A stretch of 64,000 bases of DNA from DALYDK01 sp964477125 (GTDB lineage Bacteria > Patescibacteriota > Saccharimonadia > Saccharimonadales > CAIOMD01): assembly GCA_964477125.1 (NCBI GenBank), contig CAYZCZ010000001.1, positions 1 through 64,000 of the forward strand, given 5' to 3'. The position numbers and the translations under genes were made by a program. Shown here piece after piece: positions 56,849 to 64,000 of the stretch. Under the pieces are notes generated by a model. That model saw nothing but the letters and a program-made list of their open reading frames with translations, ran no database searches and was not told the DNA's origin. Every line of letters begins with the position of its first letter. The stretch's first letter is position 1.

Positions 56849-57787
56849 CTAAGATATTTTAGACAGACGTTTTCTTAATTCTTTTGGAATAAATGACTTA
56901 GCACTTTCGGCGTCGCCAATAACAGTTGGAGCATGGTTGCCTAAACCAGCTTTCATTACTTCAACTTTGTTAAATATCTTTTTTAAATTCTTTTTAACAG
57001 AAGCATTATTAAAATATTGGTCTACACCTACCGTGATGTGTAAAAGGCTATGGTCAACCTTAGTATTGGTTAGATCCAGGCTCATCATTTCAGCTGTGGT
57101 TAACATATGGGTCCGTACATCATTGCAATGCCACAAATATACTTCAAACTTTGTCCTTTTACGCAGTTCTTTTAAGTCTGCACCTTTCATTTTAGGATGT
57201 ATTTTTGATACTGACCAGTAACCGAATCGTATTGCTGGCCCGTTAAGAAAAACATACCTCACAATTGGCGCAGATAGTTTGGTACTACATATTAAACTTG
57301 CGAATCTAAATGAGCTCTTCATGCGTTTGCTAAATTTAAAATCATCAGAATTTGCAAAACCAACCAAGCTTACTAGTAAAACTATTTTTTTAGAAAGCTC
57401 TGGGTACTTTTGCAACATTCTGGTTACGACTACAAACCCAAAACTCATCCCAACTATAGAAACTTTTTTATTTCGGTAATGTAGTTTTATAAAAGTTGCT
57501 AGGTAATCGGCAAAATTATCAATACTAGGTTTTTTATGAAGTACATCAAAACTATCCATGCCTCCAAACCCTGGTAAGTCAGGCATTAAGACATTTCCAT
57601 ATTCAGAAATATTTTCAACAATTCCATACATACGCTCCAAACTAGAGTGATGACCGTAGATTACCAATATATGCTGTTTGGAAAACTTAGGTTTTTTAGC
57701 AGGTACTTTTAAAAGACGTCCATTTAAGCCGTTAATATTAAGTTGGCTAATAAGCCCCTCGGGTACTGTTACTATGTTTTGTTTCAT
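56849..57787 (-). CDS. Alpha/beta-hydrolase
   Basis: 312 aa from ATG 57787; a TTG one codon earlier is less likely. QHILVIYGHHSSLERMYGIV and VLMPDLPGFGGMDSF hold the first strands, and VSIVGMSFGFVVVTRM holds the nucleophile Ser. A late His (AGLGNHAPTVIG) could complete a triad. No signal peptide or membrane helix, so cytosolic. Substrate unknown; it lies upstream of the GT4 pair on the same strand. Confidence 0.82.
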   Translation of the reverse strand: MKQNIVTVPEGLISQLNINGLNGRLLKVPAKKPKFSKQHILVIYGHHSSLERMYGIVENISEYGNVLMPDLPGFGGMDSFDVLHKKPSIDNFADYLATFIKLHYRNKKVSIVGMSFGFVVVTRMLQKYPELSKKIVLLVSLVGFANSDDFKFSKRMKSSFRFASLICSTKLSAPIVRYVFLNGPAIRFGYWSVSKIHPKMKGADLKELRKRTKFEVYLWHCNDVRTHMLTTAEMMSLDLTNTKVDHSLLHITVGVDQYFNNASVKKNLKKIFNKVEVMKAGLGNHAPTVIGDAESAKSFIPKELRKRLSKIS

Positions 57788-57871
57788 CAATAAAAAACCT
57801 TAACTAACAGTGTACCTAAAAAGGGGTTCGTTTGTCTAACTACTTATATAAAATTTTTTGATATAAATGAA

Positions 57872-58372
57872 TTAAGGGTTAACTGTAATCGAGATGTCAT
57901 TACACTTGGTTCCACATGCATTTTTTAATTGCTTGGCAACTGTCGATAGAGACTCATTTTGTTTGGTTAGTAAAATAACTTTCGTTGAGTTATCTTTACT
58001 ATCATACGTTAGGCTGTAATTTTCCGCTTTTAACTTGGTAATTTCGGCGTTAGCGGTATCGGCATCTTTGTGTAGTTTTTGGATTTGAGTATACTGGTAA
58101 GCTGCAAAAGCTCCAGTTGCCAAAAATAGTACAGCAAATAATACAGTAAGTACCTTAAATTTCTTGCCCGAACCACTATTTCCATTGCCACTAATTGGCA
58201 AATTGTTAGGGTGGCTTTCAAAGCTAGGAGCTGGTTGGTCGTTAGCTGGGCCTAAATCTGTTAAATTATCGCTTTCGTAGCTAACATTTGCTGGCTGAGT
58301 ATCAGGCGCTCTTGGTGGCAACGGGCCACCTGACATTCCATCTACACTTCTATTCGGCTTAAAATCGTCCAC
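57872..58372 (-). CDS. Membrane-anchored protein with disordered N-terminus and coiled coil
   Basis: 166 aa with a GTG start (GGGGGG 4 bases upstream). Residues 1-70 are Pro/Gly/Ser/Asn-rich and probably disordered. A single membrane helix (about 73-93, FKVLTVLFAVLFLATGAFAA) and an outside coiled coil (about 95-150, IQKLHKDADTANAEITKLKA) follow, with a Cys pair near the C-terminus (ACGTKC). Build suggests an envelope or cell-division accessory protein; no family recognised. Confidence 0.65.
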   Translation of the reverse strand: MDDFKPNRSVDGMSGGPLPPRAPDTQPANVSYESDNLTDLGPANDQPAPSFESHPNNLPISGNGNSGSGKKFKVLTVLFAVLFLATGAFAAYQYTQIQKLHKDADTANAEITKLKAENYSLTYDSKDNSTKVILLTKQNESLSTVAKQLKNACGTKCNDISITVNP

Positions 58373-58443
58373 TCTGTTCCCCCCATTTAAGAACTAATAT
58401 TTTATATGTCTAGTATAAGCGACACTCTTTAAAAATACAACGC

Positions 58444-59457
58444 TTACGCTTCAGAAACTAAAAATACTTTTTGGCTACCATTGGTTAATGTTGCAGATGA
58501 AGCAAGAGTGTATACTAGTTCGCCATAAAATGCTTTCGAGGCAACATCATCACTACCTTGACCTATTCTTTCTGCAATTTTCATAACAGCTGGCATATCA
58601 TATGAAAATGCTTGATAATAACCTGAAGTGATTTCATCAACCTTTCTTTGATTAAACGTTATTCCTCCGACTAAATTAATTACTATAGCTCGTTCTTTGT
58701 GAGAAGAGCTTTTATTTAAAGAAGGGATTACAGCGCCTGATTGCTCAGATACATTTTTAGCAAAATTTCCATTATATTCTGAAAAGCCAATAGCCTGAAA
58801 AGCCCGCAGATAATTATCCATAACCTCATCCATTATACTTTGGTTATACTTCACGTCTGGAGAATCAATTGCCTCAATTATATCTTGGATAGAAAGTTCA
58901 ATTTGACTCCGGTATTTTTGGCTGTTTGAAATAATATTCGGAAAATTATCTACCGCTCCACAACCTGTTCTTGATTGATCAGCATTATCATCAATATGAC
59001 CACCAAATTCAATGTTATTTTCTTTCATAAAATTTGCAGCAAGAGAAATTTGATTTCTATAATCAGGCTCAATATGTCCGCAACCTATTAATGCAGCAGT
59101 TGTATGCATTAAGCTTCCGCCAGCTACCTTATACCTTGCTTCTATGAGCTCTTCGGCTATACGCCCATCTATACAGCCACAAGCACGAACAACTATACCA
59201 CTTGGGTCTTCATCTACTATTAAAAAATTGTTTGGACCATTAACAATAAAATTATCTCCAATTTCTAAAGTATCTGGCGATTCAACTTCCGAACCCTCAG
59301 ATTGATTTCGGTCAATTGCACCTTCACCAAATCCCAAGCCGGGGTGTCCCGCGAAGTATAATTCTTTAACTTTTATCGAAATTGCTAACTCTGTCGTATC
59401 TTGCTGGCTTTCAGCATACGTATTTTGAGACATGTCTAAAAAACCTTCTTTTTCCAT
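58444..59457 (-). CDS. Carbonic-anhydrase-like protein of unknown function
   Basis: 337 aa from ATG 59457 (AAGG 9 bases upstream); ATG 59433 is an alternative. The core ACGCIDGRIAEELIEARYKV has Cys-x-Asp-x-Arg (about 95-99), and FGGHIDDNADQSRTGCGAVD has a His (about 154) and a Cys (about 166). Cys, Asp-Arg dyad, His and Cys in this order are the metal-site layout of beta- and zeta-class carbonic anhydrases, but spacing between His and Cys is wider than in the beta class. Activity is inferred. An extra GCGH (about 125-128) could also bind metal. Confidence 0.5.
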   Translation of the reverse strand: MEKEGFLDMSQNTYAESQQDTTELAISIKVKELYFAGHPGLGFGEGAIDRNQSEGSEVESPDTLEIGDNFIVNGPNNFLIVDEDPSGIVVRACGCIDGRIAEELIEARYKVAGGSLMHTTAALIGCGHIEPDYRNQISLAANFMKENNIEFGGHIDDNADQSRTGCGAVDNFPNIISNSQKYRSQIELSIQDIIEAIDSPDVKYNQSIMDEVMDNYLRAFQAIGFSEYNGNFAKNVSEQSGAVIPSLNKSSSHKERAIVINLVGGITFNQRKVDEITSGYYQAFSYDMPAVMKIAERIGQGSDDVASKAFYGELVYTLASSATLTNGSQKVFLVSEA

Positions 59458-59588
59458 ATTATTTTGCCTTAGATGCTTAATATTTATAGTACAAATACCA
59501 ACATACCACCAAATTATAGTATTCACCACTCTATATATAGTGATTTTTCATAAGTGACTACGCTATTAAGAAGTGGTAATATTTATAC

Positions 59589-59870
59589 ATGACTAGCCCT
59601 TGGGAGAAATTATCAATCGGCAATATTAGCGAACGAGCATTAAGCGAACTTAGTTATATTGAGTTTGAAGATCCAGGTATGAAAAAAAATATATTTGAGT
59701 TTTCTCAAAAAAATCCAAAATTGTTTCAAATTTTGACAAAACTAGCCTATGAAATGTCAGAAGCAAAGCGTTTATCTAGTTCGCAATCAGCAAGCTATGA
59801 AGATCTTGTAAAATATGCTACGAAGCTAGTCTTGCTAATTCAACTAGCAAATGAAGACCTCGATAATTAA
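59589..59870 (+). CDS. Small helical hypothetical protein
   Basis: 93 aa, starting MTSPWEKLSIGNISERALSE. Mostly helical with a C-terminal amphipathic helix (YATKLVLLIQLANEDL). No family recognised. It is convergent with atpC and overlaps its stop by 4 bases. No ribosome binding site; TAATAT a few bases upstream hints at a leaderless start. Confidence 0.5.
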   Translation: MTSPWEKLSIGNISERALSELSYIEFEDPGMKKNIFEFSQKNPKLFQILTKLAYEMSEAKRLSSSQSASYEDLVKYATKLVLLIQLANEDLDN

Positions 59871-60280
59871 TTTTTCTTACGGCGTCGGACACGGGAAACA
59901 TTAAGTCGGACGCTGTGTCTATCAATTAGATCTTGCGCTTGGCTTAAGGCATGCCTATCTTTGGCAGATTCCTTTAGTTCATGTGCAAGCTCTAGAGCCT
60001 GTTTAATTTCTTCTTCAATGAGTTCATCAACGTGCTCGGCTTCATCAACCAGTATCTTAACCTGCGAATCGCTTGAAACATTTACCACACCACCAAATAC
60101 AGAAAAGACGTCATCATTACCTTTATCATCAATTATAGTTAAAGCACCCGGTTCAATAACACCCATGAAAGGTTCATGGCCAGTTAGTATTACCATATCT
60201 CCCTCAGTAGTTCGTAGCATAACCTCTTTTGCGGGGCTACTAAACTTTTCTCCAGATAATGTTAATACTTTTACATCCAC
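59867..60280 (-). CDS. atpC: ATP synthase subunit epsilon
   Basis: 137 aa, GTG start overlapping the atpD stop by one base (TAGTG). The beta-sandwich domain contains VLTLSGEKFSSPAKEVMLRT, GDMVILTGHEPFMGVIEPGA and VFSVFGGVVNVSSDSQVKIL. The C-terminal helical hairpin HVDELIEEEIKQALELAHEL is present and can inhibit the enzyme. Last gene of the F1 operon; ends in a basic tail. Confidence 0.95.
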   Translation of the reverse strand: MDVKVLTLSGEKFSSPAKEVMLRTTEGDMVILTGHEPFMGVIEPGALTIIDDKGNDDVFSVFGGVVNVSSDSQVKILVDEAEHVDELIEEEIKQALELAHELKESAKDRHALSQAQDLIDRHSVRLNVSRVRRRKKN

Positions 60281-61659
60281 TATTTTACATCCTTGATAGT
60301 ACCCTTTAGGTAGAAGGCAGATTCTGGTTTATCATCAAAATCACCAGCAAGTATTTGCTTGAAACCACTAATGGTGTCTTCTAGTTTTACATATGATCCC
60401 GGAATACCTGTGAATACCTCCGCAACATGGAAAGGTTGAGTTAGGAATCTCTGAATACGACGTGCTCTTGCAACAGTTAGCTTATCTTCATCACTAAGTT
60501 CTTCCATGCCCAAAATAGCAATAATATCCTGTAAGTCACGATACCTTTGCAAAATACGCTGAACTTCACGGGCAGTATTATAATGTTCTTCGCCAACAAT
60601 TTCTGGGTCCAAAATTGTGCTATTTGAATCAAGTGGGTCAACAGCAGGGTACAAACCAAGCTCAGTTAATGCTCGACTTAATACAATAGTAGAGTCAAGG
60701 TGGCTAAAGGTAGTGGCTGGGGCAGGGTCGGTAAGGTCATCCGCAGGCACATATACAGCCTGTACAGACGTAATTGAGCCAGTTTTAGTACTAGTAATAC
60801 GTTCTTGCAAGGCACCCATTTCCTGCTGTAAATTCGGCTGATAACCTACAGCGCTTGGCATTCGGCCAAGCAGGGCAGACACTTCAGCACCGGCTTGTGT
60901 AAAACGGAAAATGTTATCAACAAACAGTAGCACATCTTTTCCTTGGTCACGAAAACCTTCTGCTAATGTTAAACCTGTAAGCGCTACGCGTAAACGGGCA
61001 CCTGGTGGTTCGTTCATTTGCCCAAATACCAAGCTCGTCTTGTCTAACACGCCACTTTCAGCCATTTCATAATAAAGGTCATTGCCTTCACGAGTACGTT
61101 CACCAACACCAGCAAAAACCGAGTTACCGCTATGGAATTTAGCAATATTATTTATAAGTTCAGTAATAAGTACTGTTTTACCAACACCAGCACCACCAAA
61201 TAAACCAATTTTACCTCCCTTGGTCATAGGGCAGATCAGGTCAATAACTTTAATACCAGTTTCCAAAATCTCAATTTTTCCACTTTGTTCGTCTAAGCTT
61301 GGAGCTTCACGGTGAATACTCGCTGTAACCTTAGATTTAACTACTGGCTTGCCATCTATTGGCTCGCCAACAACGTTAAACATACGGCCCATTGTTTCAT
61401 CGCCGACTGAAATGGTAATTGGGGAACCAGTAGCAGTAACATCATCACCACGCCTTAGGCCATCGGTGCTACTAAGTGAAATTGCCCGTACAGTTGTTTC
61501 GTTTAAATGTTGAGCAACTTCTAGGTATAGCTTTTTACCACCATGCATAATTGTTAGGGCATCATAAATAGCAGGCAATTCACCTTGCTTAAATTCGGCA
61601 TCTACAACAACTCCAACTACCTGGGTTATTTTGCCTTTTTGTTCTACAGTTACACTCAT
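60280..61659 (-). CDS. atpD: ATP synthase subunit beta
   Basis: 459 aa, full length. Catalytic subunit of F1. Walker A LFGGAGVGKTVLITELINN (about 153-171), GERTREGNDLYYEM, Walker B LLFVDNIFRFTQAGAEVSAL with ALLGRMPSAVGYQPNL, and the DELSEED-type MEELSDEDKLTVARARRIQR. Translationally coupled at both ends (ATGA with orf80, TAGTG with atpC). Confidence 0.98.
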   Translation of the reverse strand: MSVTVEQKGKITQVVGVVVDAEFKQGELPAIYDALTIMHGGKKLYLEVAQHLNETTVRAISLSSTDGLRRGDDVTATGSPITISVGDETMGRMFNVVGEPIDGKPVVKSKVTASIHREAPSLDEQSGKIEILETGIKVIDLICPMTKGGKIGLFGGAGVGKTVLITELINNIAKFHSGNSVFAGVGERTREGNDLYYEMAESGVLDKTSLVFGQMNEPPGARLRVALTGLTLAEGFRDQGKDVLLFVDNIFRFTQAGAEVSALLGRMPSAVGYQPNLQQEMGALQERITSTKTGSITSVQAVYVPADDLTDPAPATTFSHLDSTIVLSRALTELGLYPAVDPLDSNSTILDPEIVGEEHYNTAREVQRILQRYRDLQDIIAILGMEELSDEDKLTVARARRIQRFLTQPFHVAEVFTGIPGSYVKLEDTISGFKQILAGDFDDKPESAFYLKGTIKDVK

Positions 61660-61898
61660 TCTTTTCCTCCAATATCATAGTTAGTATCATTATCTATCTG
61701 TACATCACCTACGGCAACAGTATCTGTCTGCTTTTGAGAAGATATTCCATCTATAATCCCTTGCTTATATGCATTCTGTACTTCTCTACATATAGCAACA
61801 ACTAATAGTCCCCCAGCTGCAATAATTTGATCAGAATTAGGGTCACCTAAGATTTCTAAGTCCTGTTCAAAGCTTTTTGATAATTTATATTCAGTCAT
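61656..61898 (-). CDS. Small hypothetical protein between atpG and atpD (orf80)
   Basis: 80 aa, starting MTEYKLSKSFEQDLEILGDP. A hydrophobic or amphipathic helix (about 22-47, DQIIAAGGLLVVAICREVQN) and an acidic C-terminal tail. It starts 12 bases after atpG and overlaps atpD by 4 bases (ATGA), so it is translated with the F1 subunits. gamma and beta are adjacent in nearly all bacteria. No family recognised; an ATP synthase regulator or assembly factor is a reasonable guess. Confidence 0.7.
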   Translation of the reverse strand: MTEYKLSKSFEQDLEILGDPNSDQIIAAGGLLVVAICREVQNAYKQGIIDGISSQKQTDTVAVGDVQIDNDTNYDIGGKE

Positions 61899-61910
61899 TA
61901 CTAATTCCTT

Positions 61911-62792
61911 TTACTTTATTGCCTGAGCTCCGGCACTTATTTCTGCTAATTCTTGTGTAATCGCCGCCTGGCGGGCATTATTAAATGCTAACGTTAAATC
62001 ATCTATTAAGTCGCTAGCATTATCAGTAGCATTCTTCATTGCTAACATTCGTGACGCATGCTCGCTGGCAATAGACTCTAAAATAAATTGAGTAAGGCTA
62101 GCTTCTAAGTACAGTTTAGAAACATAATCTACTAAATACTCACCACTTGGCTCGTAAGTTTTCTCTAATACACTTGAATTATTACTATCCGGAGACGAAA
62201 GGGGCAAAATTTTTTCAGTGACAGTTTCTTGCTTAACAGTAGATGTGAATTTAGTATAAATTACATAAACTTCACTAACTTGGCCACTAGTAAATAAATC
62301 TATAGATTCTTTTAAAATAGGTTGGGCTAATCCACTATCGGCGTCTGCAACAGAAAGGGAGTAGGCGGCAATTTCATCTACTTCCTCTAAATTATAAGGG
62401 TCATCAACACCATTAATTTTGGTAACAAATAAGGAAGCGTAGCGACCTACACTTATAATTTTATGCCTAGTGGATCCTTCTTTTAAATGCTTCGTTAATG
62501 CTCTAATTACATTACTGTTGTAGGCACCAGCCAAACCACGGTCACTACTAATGGCAATAACTAGGGTGTGCTTGGCTTTATTCGTAGAAAATAATTTAGA
62601 ACTGATAGAAGCGTTAGAGGCAGATAGCTCGCTAATTATTGATTTGGTAGCTTCTAAATAAGCCCTTGGGCCAGTGGCTGCTTCTTGGGCTTTTCTAAGC
62701 TTGCTAGCGGCAACTAATTGCATGGCTTTAGTAATCTGCCTAGTATTCGAGACAGATCCAATTCTTCCTTTAATTCCTTGCCCGGATGCCAT
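61911..62792 (-). CDS. atpG: ATP synthase subunit gamma
   Basis: 293 aa. Central rotor shaft. N-terminal helix IKGRIGSVSNTRQITKAMQL with VAASKLRKAQ; middle HTLVIAISSDRGLAGAYNSN; C-terminal helix SEHASRMLAMKNATDNASDL and LTLAFNNARQAAITQELAEI. All family landmarks are present. It lies 6 bases after atpA. Confidence 0.97.
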   Translation of the reverse strand: MASGQGIKGRIGSVSNTRQITKAMQLVAASKLRKAQEAATGPRAYLEATKSIISELSASNASISSKLFSTNKAKHTLVIAISSDRGLAGAYNSNVIRALTKHLKEGSTRHKIISVGRYASLFVTKINGVDDPYNLEEVDEIAAYSLSVADADSGLAQPILKESIDLFTSGQVSEVYVIYTKFTSTVKQETVTEKILPLSSPDSNNSSVLEKTYEPSGEYLVDYVSKLYLEASLTQFILESIASEHASRMLAMKNATDNASDLIDDLTLAFNNARQAAITQELAEISAGAQAIK

Positions 62793-62798
62793 TAAGTT

Positions 62799-64000
62799 TT
62801 AAGCCTTTTTCCTTTCGCCAAAACTACTAGCTACTTTAACTGCAAGTTCGGAAATCACATTTAAATCTGATTTTTCCGGTTTTGTGCCATCGTTAAGTGA
62901 GTTATACAGTTTCTTATGGTTTTCTTTAACGTTACTTATTAACTGATGAGCAGCCGGTTGTATATCTTTTTCATTCAATTCATCAAAAGCACCACTTGTA
63001 GCACCAATTAGAATTATCACTTGCTCGGCAACACTTAATGGCTGGTACTGTTTTTGCTTTAGAACTTCCGTTAACAAACGGCCCCTAGCAATACGTTTTT
63101 TAGTGTCTTCGTCTAAATCACTGGCGAACTGAGCAAAACTAGCAAGTTCCCTAAACTGGGCGAGTTCTAGCCTTAATGTTCCAGCAACACTTTTAGTAGC
63201 TTTTGTTTGGGCAGCCCCACCAACACGGCTTACACTCAAACCAACAGAAATAGCTGGTCTTATGCCTTGATAGAATAAATTAGTCTCAAGAAATATCTGA
63301 CCATCAGTAATTGAAATAACATTTGTTGGTATATAAGCACTAACATCGCCTGCTTGTGTTTCAATAATTGGCAATGCAGTAAGACTACCAGCACCGAGTT
63401 CGTCAGATAATTTGGCCGCTCGTTCCAATAAACGGGAATGCAAATAAAAAACATCACCAGGGTAAGCTTCACGGCCTGGTGGACGCTTTAATAGCAGTGA
63501 CATTTGCCGGTAGGCAACAGCGTGCTTTGATAAATCATCATAGATAATTAATGAATGCCCCTTGGTATCACGAAAATATTCAGCCATAGCGGTACCAGAA
63601 TATGGGGCTAAATATAGTAAGCTAGCAGGGTCGGCAGGGCTTGTAGCCACAACAATTGTTTGGTCCATTACTCCTTCGGTTTTTAGCCGATCAACTAACG
63701 CAGCCACTTTTGCACGTTTTTGGCCTATAGCAACATATACGTTTACTACGCCAGTTTTTTGCTTGGCCTGGTTAATCATTGTATCTATAGCGATAGCTGT
63801 CTTACCAGTTTGGCGATCACCAATAATAAGTTCACGCTGACCACGTCCAATAGGAACCATTGTATCTATAGCAATAATACCGGTCGCCAATGGTTCGTGG
63901 ACGCTTTTACGATCCATAACACCAGGAGCATTACGTTCAATAAGGCCTTTTTTAGCAGTCTTAATTGGTCCTAATCCATCTAGCGGTCGACCCAATGGGT
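62799..64000 (-). CDS. atpA: ATP synthase subunit alpha, partial (N-terminus outside window)
   Basis: About 400 residues of the C-terminal part are present; the frame is open through base 64000, and the first apparent start (TTG at 63995) is an internal Leu in PLGRPLDGLGPI. Walker A RELIIGDRQTGKTAIAIDTM, then YVAIGQKRAKVAALVDRL and SLLLKRPPGREAYPGDVFYL, are typical. The C-terminus ends ELAVKVASSFGERKKA. Non-catalytic nucleotide-binding subunit of F1. First of the visible atpA-atpG-orf80-atpD-atpC run. Confidence 0.97.
   Translation of the reverse strand, partial: PLGRPLDGLGPIKTAKKGLIERNAPGVMDRKSVHEPLATGIIAIDTMVPIGRGQRELIIGDRQTGKTAIAIDTMINQAKQKTGVVNVYVAIGQKRAKVAALVDRLKTEGVMDQTIVVATSPADPASLLYLAPYSGTAMAEYFRDTKGHSLIIYDDLSKHAVAYRQMSLLLKRPPGREAYPGDVFYLHSRLLERAAKLSDELGAGSLTALPIIETQAGDVSAYIPTNVISITDGQIFLETNLFYQGIRPAISVGLSVSRVGGAAQTKATKSVAGTLRLELAQFRELASFAQFASDLDEDTKKRIARGRLLTEVLKQKQYQPLSVAEQVIILIGATSGAFDELNEKDIQPAAHQLISNVKENHKKLYNSLNDGTKPEKSDLNVISELAVKVASSFGERKKA

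Overview
The window looks like a piece of a Candidatus Saccharibacteria (TM7, Patescibacteria/CPR) genome. The grounds are A+T-rich DNA, very tight gene packing with many TAATG and ATGA overlaps, a standard code with TGA used as stop, divergent ribosomal proteins, and a sugar, nucleotide and envelope gene set of the kind known from that group. The assignment is by protein resemblance and gene order; no 16S rRNA is present. Two runs of exactly 100 N (20312-20411 and 25609-25708) show a scaffolded draft or metagenome assembly. I see no CRISPR array, transposase, integrase or phage gene.

Layout. 1-1620: a short envelope operon on the minus strand (pilin-like fragment and a four-helix membrane protein) and a DUF427 gene. 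1728-7375: secY-infA-rpmJ-rpsM-rpsK-rpsD-rpoA-rplQ-rplM-rpsI, a shortened spc/alpha operon joined to L13/S9. 7436-13384: RNA modification, trpS, a delta-prime-like clamp-loader protein, TPR and Nudix genes. 13443-14737: tRNA-Tyr, two tRNA-Thr, a structured G+C-rich element, PspC and L33. 14980-19347: a minus-strand glucan operon (GT4, GH57, GH15). 19512-31442: typA, a phosphoribosyltransferase-like gene, two channel-like proteins, tRNA-Trp with a strange partial copy, AlkD-like repair protein, a TrmH-type methyltransferase cut by a gap, a PIF1-like helicase, a P-loop kinase, a metalloprotease, a histidine kinase and a glycosyltransferase. 31593-34819: secE-nusG-orf91-rplK-orf102-rplA. 35052-41126: a lipase-like protein and a nucleotide cluster (nucleotidyltransferase, dCMP deaminase-like, DHFR-HIT fusion, ThyA, and a protein resembling thymidylate kinase that has lost its P-loop). 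41243-43866: an HTH-like protein, a GGDEF protein and rplJ-rplL behind a clear L10-type leader. 44086-50889: dnaX, dnaB, ybaB, recR, a DHH phosphoesterase. 50896-54341: cysS and a convergent queuosine pair (YhhQ-type transporter and Tgt). 54365-59457: two GT4 enzymes, hydrolase, envelope proteins, a carbonic-anhydrase-like protein. 59867-64000: atpA-atpG-orf80-atpD-atpC on the minus strand, with atpA running off the window.

Cross-cutting observations. Several housekeeping proteins have lost structural zinc cysteines (L36, S4, RecR, DnaX, partly L33) while enzymes with catalytic zinc keep theirs. At least seven genes have a -10 hexamer only 6-8 bases before the ATG, which predicts leaderless mRNAs. 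Ribosomal operons carry visible RNA regulation: an L10 leader with an alternative terminator, an L1-type site before rplA, and a hairpin in the secE leader. Best candidates for something not yet described: the compact thymidylate cluster with the DHFR-HIT fusion and the P-loop-less kinase-like protein, the tRNA-Trp 5' copy joined to a string of hairpins, the carbonic-anhydrase-like protein, and the small unknown genes lodged inside the ribosomal and ATP synthase operons.
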